Shown here piece after piece: positions 53,430 to 61,142 of a stretch of 64,000 nt of DNA (the first letter of the stretch is position 1; every line of letters begins with the position of its first letter). Position numbers and translations under genes: made by a program. The notes below the pieces were generated by a model. That model had not been told where the DNA came from and did not search any database. It saw nothing but the letters and a program-made list of their open reading frames with translations. The stretch lies in assembly GCF_042432905.1 (NCBI RefSeq), contig NZ_JBHLWI010000029.1, positions 1 through 64,000 of the forward strand. The letters run 5' to 3'. The stretch is from Fontibacter flavus (lineage in GTDB: Bacteria > Bacteroidota > Bacteroidia > Cytophagales > Cyclobacteriaceae).

Positions 53430-55778
53430 ATGAAACCGGATACTAAATTCCTGAATTACATCATGAAACAAAAGAACTGGTGGCTTCCCTTTATGCTCAT
53501 CTTTGTCATCAGTATAGTAGGTCTTTTGTTCATTGCCTATCAGACTTACGAGGAAGCGCCTCCCATTCCGCATTATGTAGATGAAAAGGGAGAAGAAATC
53601 ATCACCCAAGAGCAAATATTGAGAGGACAGGAGGTTTTCCATCGATATGCGTTGATGGAATATGGAAGTATGTTTGGAGACGGCGCCTTGAGAGGTCCGG
53701 ATTTTACAGCTCAGGCCTTAAATGAAAGGGCTAAATCCATGTTTCGTTTTTATCAGGAAAGTTTGAACGGGAATGGTAGTAAGAGTGATTTTGAGTCAGA
53801 AGGTATTTTGAGAAAGATTCAAAAAGAGATTAAGGAAAATACCTATGATGAAAATCAGAATCAGGTTAAGGTTTCTTTTGCTCAGGTAGCTGCAATTCGG
53901 GATTTGGAGGGCTTTTATCAAGAGATGTTTCTCAATCCTGATTTTCATGAGGCATTTAAGCCGACTGGATATATTTCCGATCCCGCAGAGATCAAGGATT
54001 TAAGTGCATTCTTTTTTTGGGGATCCTGGGTCTGTAGCGTAGAGCGACCGGGTGAAAAATACAGTTATACCCATAATTGGCCTTATGATGAATTTGCAGG
54101 AAATGTTGCTACGCCTTCCACTTTAATTTGGAGTATTGTGGGCCTTTTGGGGCTGGTTTTGGGTTTGGGAATTGTTCTGTATTACTATGGACAATTTGAA
54201 CAACTGAGTGAGGAGTATTATGCAAAAGGTGCATCAGAAATGGTCACTGAAGAAAAATTACAACACTACAAACCTACGCCGACCCAAAGAGCCACCTTTA
54301 AGTTTTTCTATGTTGCGGTAATCCTGTTTTTGATTCAGGTTTTGGCTGGAGTTCTGACTGTTCATGATTTTGTTGGGTTTACCAAATTCTTTGGTTGGGA
54401 TATTCAGGAAGTATTACCTGTTACAATTTCAAGGAGCTGGCATGTTCAGTTATCTCTGTTTTGGATTTCAGCCTGTTGGGTTGGGATTTCCTTTTTTATC
54501 CTTCCCTTGTTGGCAAAGAGTGAACCTAAAGGTCAGCTATTTTTGATCAATCTGCTCTTTGGGATATTTTTTGTCATGGTAGGTGGGTCTTTTGTGGGAA
54601 TCTTTATGGGCCCAACAGGTATGTTGGGGGATTATTCCCGATGGCTAGGGCATCAAGGTTGGGAGTTTGTGGAATTAGGACGACTCTACCAATATTTCCT
54701 TTTGGCCATCTTTGCGCTTTGGGCGGTTATAGTTTATAGAGGTGTTAAAAATACGCTTAGACCTGGAATGCCCTGGGGTTTACCCAATTGGTTGGTGTAT
54801 TCCATTGTCTGTATTTTGCTTCTTTTATTATCGGGTTTTGTAGCTCGACCTGAAACCAATTTCGTCATTGCTGATTTTTGGAGATGGATGGTTGTGCATA
54901 TGTGGGTGGAGGCATTCTTTGAAGTATTTACTACGATAATTGTAGGCTATATGATGGTGATGATGGGTTTGGTCAATAGGCAAGCTGTCGTGAAAGTGGT
55001 GTATATAGCAGCCTTACTGTTTTTGGGTTCAGGGCTTTTGGGGATTTCGCATAATTTCTATTGGAATGCCAAACCTGTAGGAACACTCGCTTTGGGAAGT
55101 GTATTTTCCACCTTACAGGTAGTTCCGTTGATATTGTTAACCTTGGAGGCGTGGAGGATGCAACGGATGCCATATCTATTATCGACAAAGCAAAAAGATA
55201 AACATCGATCATCGCTCTTTGCGATGCCAGGAGTATTTCTTTTTATCATTGGGGTAACTTTTTGGAATTTCTTTGGTGCAGGGGTTTTTGGTCTGATCAT
55301 TAACCTTCCCATAGCCAATTATTATGAGCATGGAACTTACCTGACAGTCAATCATGGGCATGCTGCATTGATGGGAGTTTACGGTAATTTATCCATAGCT
55401 GCCATTCTTTTTGCTTTGAGGTTTTTACTTAAACCTGAGGCATGGAACACTCAATTAGTGAAAACGACATTTTGGTCAATCAATATCGGCCTTTTATTGA
55501 TGGTAACTTTGGATTTATTCCCTGCAGGAATCCATCAACTTGTTGCAGTGATGGAGGAAGGGTATTGGTTTGCCAGGTCACAGGAGTTTATCCAAAGTGT
55601 ACCTTTTCAGTCAATGACCTGGTTAAGAATTGTAGGTGGAGCTGTTTTTTGTGTTGGAGGCCTTTTTCCTCTGACTTGGTTTGTATTGAAAAGCGCCAAG
55701 CATCTCAAACCTGCCTATGAAATGAGAAAAATTGATCATCAACCCGAAGAAGTAGAAGAAGAAATAGAAACAGTTTAA
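53430..55778 (+). CDS. norZ: Quinol-dependent nitric oxide reductase (qNOR, NorZ-type)
   Basis: A 782-residue single-subunit NO reductase. The N-terminal ~220 residues include one TM helix and a heme-free cytochrome-c-like extension (EQILRGQEVFHRYALMEYGS), as in quinol-fed NORs. The NorB-like core follows: ISRSWHVQLSLFWISACWVG, HMWVEAFFEVFTTIIVGY, GLLGISHNFYWNA and TVNHGHAALMGVYGNLSIAA. It reduces NO with quinol electrons and is typical of detoxification. It is downstream of its likely Rrf2 regulator and followed by an OsmC-like gene. Confidence 0.94.
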   Translation: MKPDTKFLNYIMKQKNWWLPFMLIFVISIVGLLFIAYQTYEEAPPIPHYVDEKGEEIITQEQILRGQEVFHRYALMEYGSMFGDGALRGPDFTAQALNERAKSMFRFYQESLNGNGSKSDFESEGILRKIQKEIKENTYDENQNQVKVSFAQVAAIRDLEGFYQEMFLNPDFHEAFKPTGYISDPAEIKDLSAFFFWGSWVCSVERPGEKYSYTHNWPYDEFAGNVATPSTLIWSIVGLLGLVLGLGIVLYYYGQFEQLSEEYYAKGASEMVTEEKLQHYKPTPTQRATFKFFYVAVILFLIQVLAGVLTVHDFVGFTKFFGWDIQEVLPVTISRSWHVQLSLFWISACWVGISFFILPLLAKSEPKGQLFLINLLFGIFFVMVGGSFVGIFMGPTGMLGDYSRWLGHQGWEFVELGRLYQYFLLAIFALWAVIVYRGVKNTLRPGMPWGLPNWLVYSIVCILLLLLSGFVARPETNFVIADFWRWMVVHMWVEAFFEVFTTIIVGYMMVMMGLVNRQAVVKVVYIAALLFLGSGLLGISHNFYWNAKPVGTLALGSVFSTLQVVPLILLTLEAWRMQRMPYLLSTKQKDKHRSSLFAMPGVFLFIIGVTFWNFFGAGVFGLIINLPIANYYEHGTYLTVNHGHAALMGVYGNLSIAAILFALRFLLKPEAWNTQLVKTTFWSINIGLLLMVTLDLFPAGIHQLVAVMEEGYWFARSQEFIQSVPFQSMTWLRIVGGAVFCVGGLFPLTWFVLKSAKHLKPAYEMRKIDHQPEEVEEEIETV

Positions 55779-55798
55779 ACCAAATAGAATTATCGTAT

Positions 55799-56248
55799 AT
55801 GTTGGAATCATTTACCTATCAGGTCAACGTCCATTGGCAAAATGGAAGAATCGGAAAGATGAGTTCTCCTGAGCTTGAGCATTCTTTTTCATGTGCTACT
55901 CCACCGGAATTTCCGGAAGGTGTTCCGGGAATCTGGTCTCCTGAGCACCTGTTTACTGCAGCAGTCAACAGCTGTTTTATGACAACCTTCCTTGCAGTGG
56001 CAGAGAATTATAAACTTAAATATGAGAATTTTTCCTGCAAAGCTTTAGGGAGACTTTCAAGAGAAAAAGGGAAATGGATGATGTCTGAAATTGTGCTGAA
56101 ACCTGAGCTGATTATTTGTGCTGAAGAATCTGAAGATAAAGCAGTGAAAGTCCTTGAAAAATCTGAAAAAGCTTGTTTGATCACCAATTCGATCCATACT
56201 ATGGTAATTATGGAAGCAACAATATTGGTTTCTGAAATTTGTATTTAG
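55799..56248 (+). CDS. OsmC-family peroxiredoxin-like protein
   Basis: A 149-residue OsmC/Ohr-fold protein: FPEGVPGIWSPEHLFTAAVN, SCFMTTFLAVAENYKL (first redox Cys) and SEKACLITNSI (second Cys). Family members reduce organic hydroperoxides or hydropersulfides. It starts 20 bases after qNOR and may be in its operon, giving combined nitrosative and peroxide defence. Confidence 0.88.
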   Translation: MLESFTYQVNVHWQNGRIGKMSSPELEHSFSCATPPEFPEGVPGIWSPEHLFTAAVNSCFMTTFLAVAENYKLKYENFSCKALGRLSREKGKWMMSEIVLKPELIICAEESEDKAVKVLEKSEKACLITNSIHTMVIMEATILVSEICI

Positions 56249-56274
56249 ATGATGTGTTTTCGGTAATAAAAAGG

Positions 56275-56300
56275 GTGGGATTTCTGATCCCACTTTTTTT
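56275..56300 (+). terminator. Terminator after the OsmC-like gene
   Basis: GTGGGA (56275-56280) and TCCCAC (56288-56293) form the stem, followed by a run of seven T. Confidence 0.85.
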
Positions 56301-56406
56301 GTTTAATGGATTTTATCAGAATTATCTTATCAAATTAGAACCTGAAAATGGGCTTTTTGGTTGTATTAGTTTTCAGCCAAATGAGGCTAATCTGTAGAAG
56401 ATAGTG

Positions 56407-57123
56407 TCAATTCCTCCAGATCACATGAATGGGCAAACTGTGTTTTGTTTCTGTGAAATGCCTTTTAAAACTTTTTGGCAATGTGTTGATTGTTTCTTTT
56501 TCTCCCACAAAATGCTGCAAATAATAATTGCCAGAGTAGCCCTTTTGGTAAAGGAAGTCGGCCATTTCTATGAGTTCTTCTGCGCTGATCAGGGAAGAAT
56601 GTAAAGTGGTCCTGATTTCAAATGGAATATCACTGTCTAAGAGCATTTCCAGACTTTGCTCAAATTCTTCAAAGAGCTTAGAATCAGTAATTCTTTCAAA
56701 GCTTCTGGGTAGTGCCTTGAAATCCAATGCCACATAATCCACTAATTTCTGGGCAATCAAATTTTCAAGAACATGAGGTCTGCTTCCGTTGGTGTCTATT
56801 TTCACCTTCATACTCATTTGGTGAATCTGGTCTGCCAGCCAGGGGAGGTCCTGGTGCATAGTGCTTTCCCCTCCGCTCAGCACAACTCCATCCAGCAGGT
56901 TTATTCTTTTCCTAAGAAATCCAAGGGCATCTTCAAAACTCAGTTTTCCTTTGCCTTTGACTATCTCGGGATTGTAGCAATAGCCACAGCGCATATTACA
57001 GCCTGCAAACCAAAGGATGCAGGCTGTTTTATCTGGATAGTCTAGGATTGTGAATGGTGTAATGCTGTAAATTGGCTTAGCAGCTTCACTTTTCCGTAAA
57101 ATGCTGTCTTTGTTTGTGTTCAC
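56407..57123 (-). CDS. nrdG: Anaerobic ribonucleotide reductase activase (radical SAM)
   Basis: A 238-residue radical-SAM enzyme. CNMRCGYCYN (C-x3-C-x2-C) binds the [4Fe-4S] cluster; GVVLSGGESTMH is the SAM-contact strand and VKIDTNGSRP a conserved core strand. It generates the glycyl radical on NrdD. The start is GTG at 57123 with an upstream AGGAAAG ribosome site; a stop codon lies in frame just upstream. It overlaps the small glycyl-radical frame by 38 bases, so the three nrd frames are linked. Confidence 0.93.
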   Translation of the reverse strand: MNTNKDSILRKSEAAKPIYSITPFTILDYPDKTACILWFAGCNMRCGYCYNPEIVKGKGKLSFEDALGFLRKRINLLDGVVLSGGESTMHQDLPWLADQIHQMSMKVKIDTNGSRPHVLENLIAQKLVDYVALDFKALPRSFERITDSKLFEEFEQSLEMLLDSDIPFEIRTTLHSSLISAEELIEMADFLYQKGYSGNYYLQHFVGEKETINTLPKSFKRHFTETKHSLPIHVIWRN

Positions 57124-57250
57124 CTTTCTTTCCTATATTAAAACTTTCAACTGGTCTATGGTAACCCATTACCCGTGTGTATACGAGGCATTTTGTTCTT
57201 TCAGCTTGGTGCTTATCAAGGATGGATTGTGTTTCAAGGATGTTTTGCAT
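57086..57250 (-). CDS. nrdD: Separate glycyl-radical domain of anaerobic ribonucleotide reductase
   Basis: A 54-codon frame read directly from the sequence: ATG at 57250 to TGA at 57086. It encodes CLVYTRVMGYHRPVESFNIG followed by KKGEHK, the C-terminal glycyl-radical motif expected at the end of NrdD; Gly29 would carry the radical. The main nrdD frame stops at 57234 without it. This frame begins inside the last codons of nrdD (17-base overlap) in another phase and overlaps nrdG, so it could be translated from its own ATG. The alternatives are a programmed or accidental frameshift, or a sequencing error. The motif itself is unambiguous. Confidence 0.85.
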   Translation of the reverse strand: MQNILETQSILDKHQAERTKCLVYTRVMGYHRPVESFNIGKKGEHKQRQHFTEK

Positions 57251-59354
57251 AATCATTTGGATTTTGGTTTATAGTATTTAACAAGGTTTCATCGCATTTA
57301 GGACAGTATTCATGTTCACCGTTCAGATAGCCGTGTACAGGACATATACTAAAGACCGGTGTTACGGTAATGTAGGGTAGTTTGAAGTTGGAGAGCACTT
57401 TTTTGACCAAAGACCTACAAGCTTCCGGAGAGGATATTTTTTCCCGCATATACAAATGCAGTACTGTACCTCCTGTGTACTTGCATTGGAGGTCATCCTG
57501 GAGCATCAATGCCTCAAATGGGTCATCCGTGAAGTCAACAGGTATTTGGGAACTATTGGTATAGTAGATGTTTTCTTCTTCACCGGCCTGAATGATATCT
57601 GTAAAGCGCTTTTTGTCTTCTTTTGCAAATCGGTAAGTAGTACCTTCAGCAGGGGTAGCTTCCAGGTTGTAAAGGTTCCCTGTAGCTTCCTGATATGCTT
57701 TCATACGAGTACGGATATATTCCAGGATTTCGGATGCAAACTTCTGTCCTGAGAGGCTGGTAATGTCTTCTTGGGAATCTGTGAAATTGAGGATCATTTC
57801 ATTCATGCCATTGACACCGATTGTGGAGAAGTGGTTTCTGAAATGGGGGAGGTATCTTTTAGTATAAGGGTAAAGGCCCCGATCATACATCTCCTGGATA
57901 AATACTCGTTTTTTCTCCAGGGTAGATTTGGCAATTTCCATCAGGTGGTCCAATCTTTGGAAAAGGCCTTCTTTATTTCCTTTGTAGATATATCCCAACC
58001 TGGCCATGTTGATGGTGACTACTCCAATGCTTCCGGTCATTTCGGCTGAACCAAATAGGCCATTTCCTCTTTTGAGTAATTCCCTTAAATCCAACTGAAG
58101 CCTGCAGCACATGCTTCGGACTGCATTGGGTTTATAGGCTTCAGGGTTTTCGATTTTGTTTCCTTCCTCATCATAAGTGTATTGGCTACCTATAAAATTC
58201 TGGAAGTAAGAAGAACCGATTTTAGCGGTATTTTCAAACAACAGGTCTGTGTTTTCTCCATACCAGTCAAAATCCTCTGTAATGTTGACTGTTGGGATTG
58301 GGAAAGTAAAGGGCTGGCCATTGGCATCACCTTCGGTCATAACTGTATAATAGGCCTTATTGATCATGTTCATTTCCTTTTGGAAATGCTTGTAAGTCAT
58401 GTCCTCTGGATTGCTTATACCTCTCTTCAAGGCCCTGTACAAAAGTTCAGGGTCTTTAATATCCCTAAAGAGATGGATATCATTTTTTGTTGGAATCTGA
58501 TCTTTCAAATCATCAGGTGTCACCCAATCCAAAGTAATATTGGTAAAAGGGGATTGTCCCCATCTAGCAGGTACATTTAGGTTATAGATAAAAGAGCGGA
58601 TGGCTTTTTCTACGTCTTTTTGACTCAGATTATCTTTGAAAACGTAAGGAGCCAAGTAAGTGTCAAATGAGCTGAATGCCTGTGCTCCGGCCCATTCACT
58701 CTGGAGAATTCCCAGAAAATTTGCCATTTGACCTAATGCTTCCCGGAAATGGGAGGGAGGTCTGCTTTCTACTCTGCCTCTTATACCATTGAAGCCCTCA
58801 TTGAGGAGAACCCTTAAACTCCAACCTGCACAATAGCCAGTCAGGCAATCAAGGTCATGTATGTGTATGTCTCCGTTTCTATGGGCATATCCCTCTTCTT
58901 TTGAATACACACTGTCCAACCAGTAATTGGCAATGATTTTACCCGCCACATTATTGACGAGCCCGGCATTGGAATAGGAAGTATTGGCATTGGCATTGAT
59001 GCGCCAGTCTGTTTGTTGTATGTATTCTTCTATGGTCTGTGTGCTGTCTACATAGGTGGTGTCCTCGTTCAGTCCGGCAACATGCTCCCTTTGCATTTTG
59101 CGGGTATGCCTGTAAAGCATAAAGGAGCGCATGACATCAAACAAAGACGCAGCATAAAGTTCTTTTTCAATGATATCCTGTATTTCCTCAACTGCCCAAG
59201 TGGTTTTATCTTTCAGTTTGTGGATAACAGATTCAAAAACTTCCGGTTGGTAGGGTTGATGGACACTTTGAAATGCTTTTTGTAGTGCATCTTCTATTTT
59301 GTAGGGTTCAAATGGCGCATACTCTCCATTCCGTTTGATGACAAATTGATCCAT
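57234..59354 (-). CDS. nrdD: Anaerobic ribonucleoside-triphosphate reductase, catalytic part without glycyl-radical C-terminus
   Basis: A 706-residue class III ribonucleotide reductase. An N-terminal ATP-cone (VIKRNGEYAPFEPYKIEDAL) precedes the ten-stranded barrel core (GDIHIHDLDCLTGYCAGWSL, VRSMCCRLQLDLRELLKRG, IGVNGMNEMILNFTDS) and a C-terminal zinc-site region (CPVHGYLNGEHEYCPKC). The frame then ends at NDYAKHP, about 50 residues short, and the RVMGY glycyl-radical segment lies in the next frame. It makes dNTPs from NTPs without oxygen, so it supports anaerobic or denitrifying growth. An Fnr-type site ends 96 bases upstream of its start. Confidence 0.93.
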   Translation of the reverse strand: MDQFVIKRNGEYAPFEPYKIEDALQKAFQSVHQPYQPEVFESVIHKLKDKTTWAVEEIQDIIEKELYAASLFDVMRSFMLYRHTRKMQREHVAGLNEDTTYVDSTQTIEEYIQQTDWRINANANTSYSNAGLVNNVAGKIIANYWLDSVYSKEEGYAHRNGDIHIHDLDCLTGYCAGWSLRVLLNEGFNGIRGRVESRPPSHFREALGQMANFLGILQSEWAGAQAFSSFDTYLAPYVFKDNLSQKDVEKAIRSFIYNLNVPARWGQSPFTNITLDWVTPDDLKDQIPTKNDIHLFRDIKDPELLYRALKRGISNPEDMTYKHFQKEMNMINKAYYTVMTEGDANGQPFTFPIPTVNITEDFDWYGENTDLLFENTAKIGSSYFQNFIGSQYTYDEEGNKIENPEAYKPNAVRSMCCRLQLDLRELLKRGNGLFGSAEMTGSIGVVTINMARLGYIYKGNKEGLFQRLDHLMEIAKSTLEKKRVFIQEMYDRGLYPYTKRYLPHFRNHFSTIGVNGMNEMILNFTDSQEDITSLSGQKFASEILEYIRTRMKAYQEATGNLYNLEATPAEGTTYRFAKEDKKRFTDIIQAGEEENIYYTNSSQIPVDFTDDPFEALMLQDDLQCKYTGGTVLHLYMREKISSPEACRSLVKKVLSNFKLPYITVTPVFSICPVHGYLNGEHEYCPKCDETLLNTINQNPNDYAKHP

Positions 59355-59449
59355 AGGATTTCAGGTTTTATTGGTGGAATTGTAACAAAAACTTTTTCAA
59401 GGTAAAGATTAGTGTCACTATGGCTAAGGGTATTTGTCATGTTTGGGCT

Positions 59450-59461
59450 TGACTTAAATCA
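59450..59461 (-). promoter_or_regulatory. Fnr-type box upstream of nrdD
   Basis: TGACTTAAATCA matches TGA-N6-TCA. Its near edge is 96 bases from the nrdD ATG, exactly the distance seen for nirK. Confidence 0.55.
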
Positions 59462-59503
59462 TGGAAAATAATTGACTTTAAATTCTTGTTTTTGCATAAT
59501 AAA

Positions 59504-59517
59504 AGATAAATTTGTCT
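59504..59517. promoter_or_regulatory. GATA-N4-TGTC palindrome between nrdD and the UDG gene
   Basis: AGATAAATTTGTCT fits the shared pattern of the rrf2/ric and norC sites. It lies 72 bases before the plus-strand UDG gene and 150 before nrdD. Confidence 0.5.
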
Positions 59518-59588
59518 TCTTTTTATGGTTATACCGAAGTTCTTCTTAGTATATGATTATGTATATTTAGGTATTAATAAATTTTTCT

Positions 59589-60182
59589 ATGATGCTAAGA
59601 CAATTTGAAAATCTAGTCCAAGAGGTGAAATCATGCCGGATCTGTGCAGATTACTTGCCATTAGGTCCTAAGCCGGTATTTTCTGCGGATGAAAAAAGCA
59701 GGATTTTGATTGTGGGTCAGGCACCTGGCACGAAAGTTCATGAGACAGGAATACCTTGGAATGATCAAAGCGGCAAAGAGCTTAGGAGATGGTTGGGAGT
59801 GGATACAGAGACTTTCTACAATACGGAATTTTTTGGAATCATCCCCATGGGATTCTGTTATCCGGGAAGAGGAACAGGAGGGGACTTGCCTCCAAGGCCT
59901 GAATGTGCTCCTAAATGGCATGATGCGCTATTGGAACATATGCCACAAATTGAGTTGACTTTACTTATTGGTCAATATGCACAGGGATATTATCTAGGTC
60001 AGAAAAGGAGAAAAACACTGACTGAAACGGTCATGAATTTTGAGGAATATCTTCCCAAGTATTTCCCATTGGTTCATCCTTCACCAAGGAATAAAGCCTG
60101 GCATAAAAGGAATCCTTGGTTTGAAGAAAGGTTATTGCCGGTTTTAAGGGCAAAAGTAAGGGAGGTGCTGGAGGAAAGTTAG
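59589..60182 (+). CDS. Uracil-DNA-glycosylase-superfamily protein
   Basis: A 197-residue protein of the UDG superfamily. SCRICADYLPLG and later YPGRGTGG...RPECAP supply Cys that may bind a [4Fe-4S] cluster. ILIVGQAPGTKVHETGIPWN is the catalytic/uracil-binding motif and VHPSPRNKAWHKRNPW is the terminal HPS motif. It removes uracil or other damaged bases from DNA. NO and nitrite deaminate cytosine, which fits its placement beside nitrogen-oxide genes. Exact family (4, 5, X or other) is not decided. Confidence 0.85.
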   Translation: MMLRQFENLVQEVKSCRICADYLPLGPKPVFSADEKSRILIVGQAPGTKVHETGIPWNDQSGKELRRWLGVDTETFYNTEFFGIIPMGFCYPGRGTGGDLPPRPECAPKWHDALLEHMPQIELTLLIGQYAQGYYLGQKRRKTLTETVMNFEEYLPKYFPLVHPSPRNKAWHKRNPWFEERLLPVLRAKVREVLEES

Positions 60183-60227
60183 AAGAAATTTCGGATTTGG
60201 GAAGGCGGATTTTTAAAAGGGAAAAAG

Positions 60228-60274
60228 AGTCGAGAAGCTAGAGACGAGATGCTAGAAACAAGAAACGATGAAGT
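60228..60274. repeat. Degenerate purine-rich short repeat
   Basis: The stretch contains GAAGCTAGAGACGA, GATGCTAGAAACAA and GAAACGAT, a ~14-bp unit repeated about three times with drift. It is intergenic and of unknown significance. Confidence 0.45.
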
Positions 60275-60352
60275 TTGTGCTGAGTTTTCCAATTTGGAAA
60301 ACTTTCCACTTTGGGGCATCTTTACTGACTAATCATTGCAATTTTAAAGACC

Positions 60353-60814
60353 ATGACCAATAATGATATTATACGCAGCCTGCGTTATACTTTTGATTTT
60401 AATGATGATAAGATGATCGCTCTCTTTGCACTTGGAGGAAAGCAGGTTACTAGAGCTGAGGTTAGTGATTGGTTGAAAAGAGAAGAGGATCCGGAATACA
60501 AAGGTATTTATGATAAGGATCTTGCTTATTTCCTCAATGGCTTGATCATGGACAGAAGGGGTAAAAAGGAAGGAGTGGAACCTGTTGCTGAAAAGACACT
60601 TTCCAACAATTTGGTCCTGCGCAAGCTGAAGATAGCCTTGGATATGAAGGATGAGGATATTCTGGAAGTTTTGGCATCGATGAATGTCAATATCAGTAAA
60701 CATGAATTGAGTGCATTTTTCCGAAAGCCGACCCAAAAGCAATTCCGTTTGCTCAAAGATCAAATCCTAAGGTATTTTCTCCGTGGCCTACAAAAGAAAT
60801 ACAGGGAAGATTAG
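60353..60814 (+). CDS. DUF1456 family protein (YehS-like)
   Basis: A 153-residue protein made of two similar ~70-residue halves: NNDIIRSLRYTFDFNDDKMI with VSDWLKREEDPEY, and NNLVLRKLKIALDMKDEDIL with LSAFFRKPTQKQFR. This tandem layout is diagnostic of DUF1456/YehS. The function is not established; a nucleic-acid-related role is possible. It has no operon partners. Confidence 0.88.
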   Translation: MTNNDIIRSLRYTFDFNDDKMIALFALGGKQVTRAEVSDWLKREEDPEYKGIYDKDLAYFLNGLIMDRRGKKEGVEPVAEKTLSNNLVLRKLKIALDMKDEDILEVLASMNVNISKHELSAFFRKPTQKQFRLLKDQILRYFLRGLQKKYRED

Positions 60815-60820
60815 AGGTTT

Positions 60821-60856
60821 CAATTACAAAGAATGTTATTTACATCTTTGTAATTG
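60821..60856. repeat. 12-bp perfect inverted repeat after the DUF1456 gene
   Basis: CAATTACAAAGA and TCTTTGTAATTG flank a 12-base loop. No T-run follows, so it is not a classical terminator; it may stabilise the mRNA end. Confidence 0.65.
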
Positions 60857-61025
60857 AATCGTTTTATATAAATCTTTTAGTAGGGTTGGGCAGTGATTTA
60901 ATTTTTTGTGCTCATAGACAGATTTATTATGTTAAGTGCCTGATATATAGGGTTTTTGATGGATTTTTTCTTTCAATTTTCTTTTTATATAATTAGTTTA
61001 ATTAATTGTTTAGAGCATTTTTTCA

Positions 61026-61090
61026 TGACAAATATCACTTAGGGATATGATGAATGCCTGTTTTTACAGGAAATAATGCTAATAGCTTTG
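61026..61090 (+). promoter_or_regulatory. Fnr-type box and Bacteroidota promoter of the 598-residue gene
   Basis: TGACAAATATCA (61026-61037) matches TGA-N6-TCA. TAGCTTTG (61083-61090) is an exact TAnnTTTG -7 element about 57 bases downstream, placing the box near -61 to -64, a class-I activator position. Confidence 0.6.
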
Positions 61091-61142
61091 CCATCTTATA
61101 TCTGATTTCTTATCAGGAGCTGAAATTACAATTAATCAAAAT

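Larger units (their letters stand above)
60815..61142. other. Intergenic region with a long hairpin and promoter elements
   Basis: 328 bases without a gene. A 12-bp perfect inverted repeat (60821-60832 with 60845-60856) follows the DUF1456 stop. The right half carries an Fnr-type box (61026-61037) and a -7 element TAGCTTTG (61083-61090) for the next gene. Confidence 0.55.
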
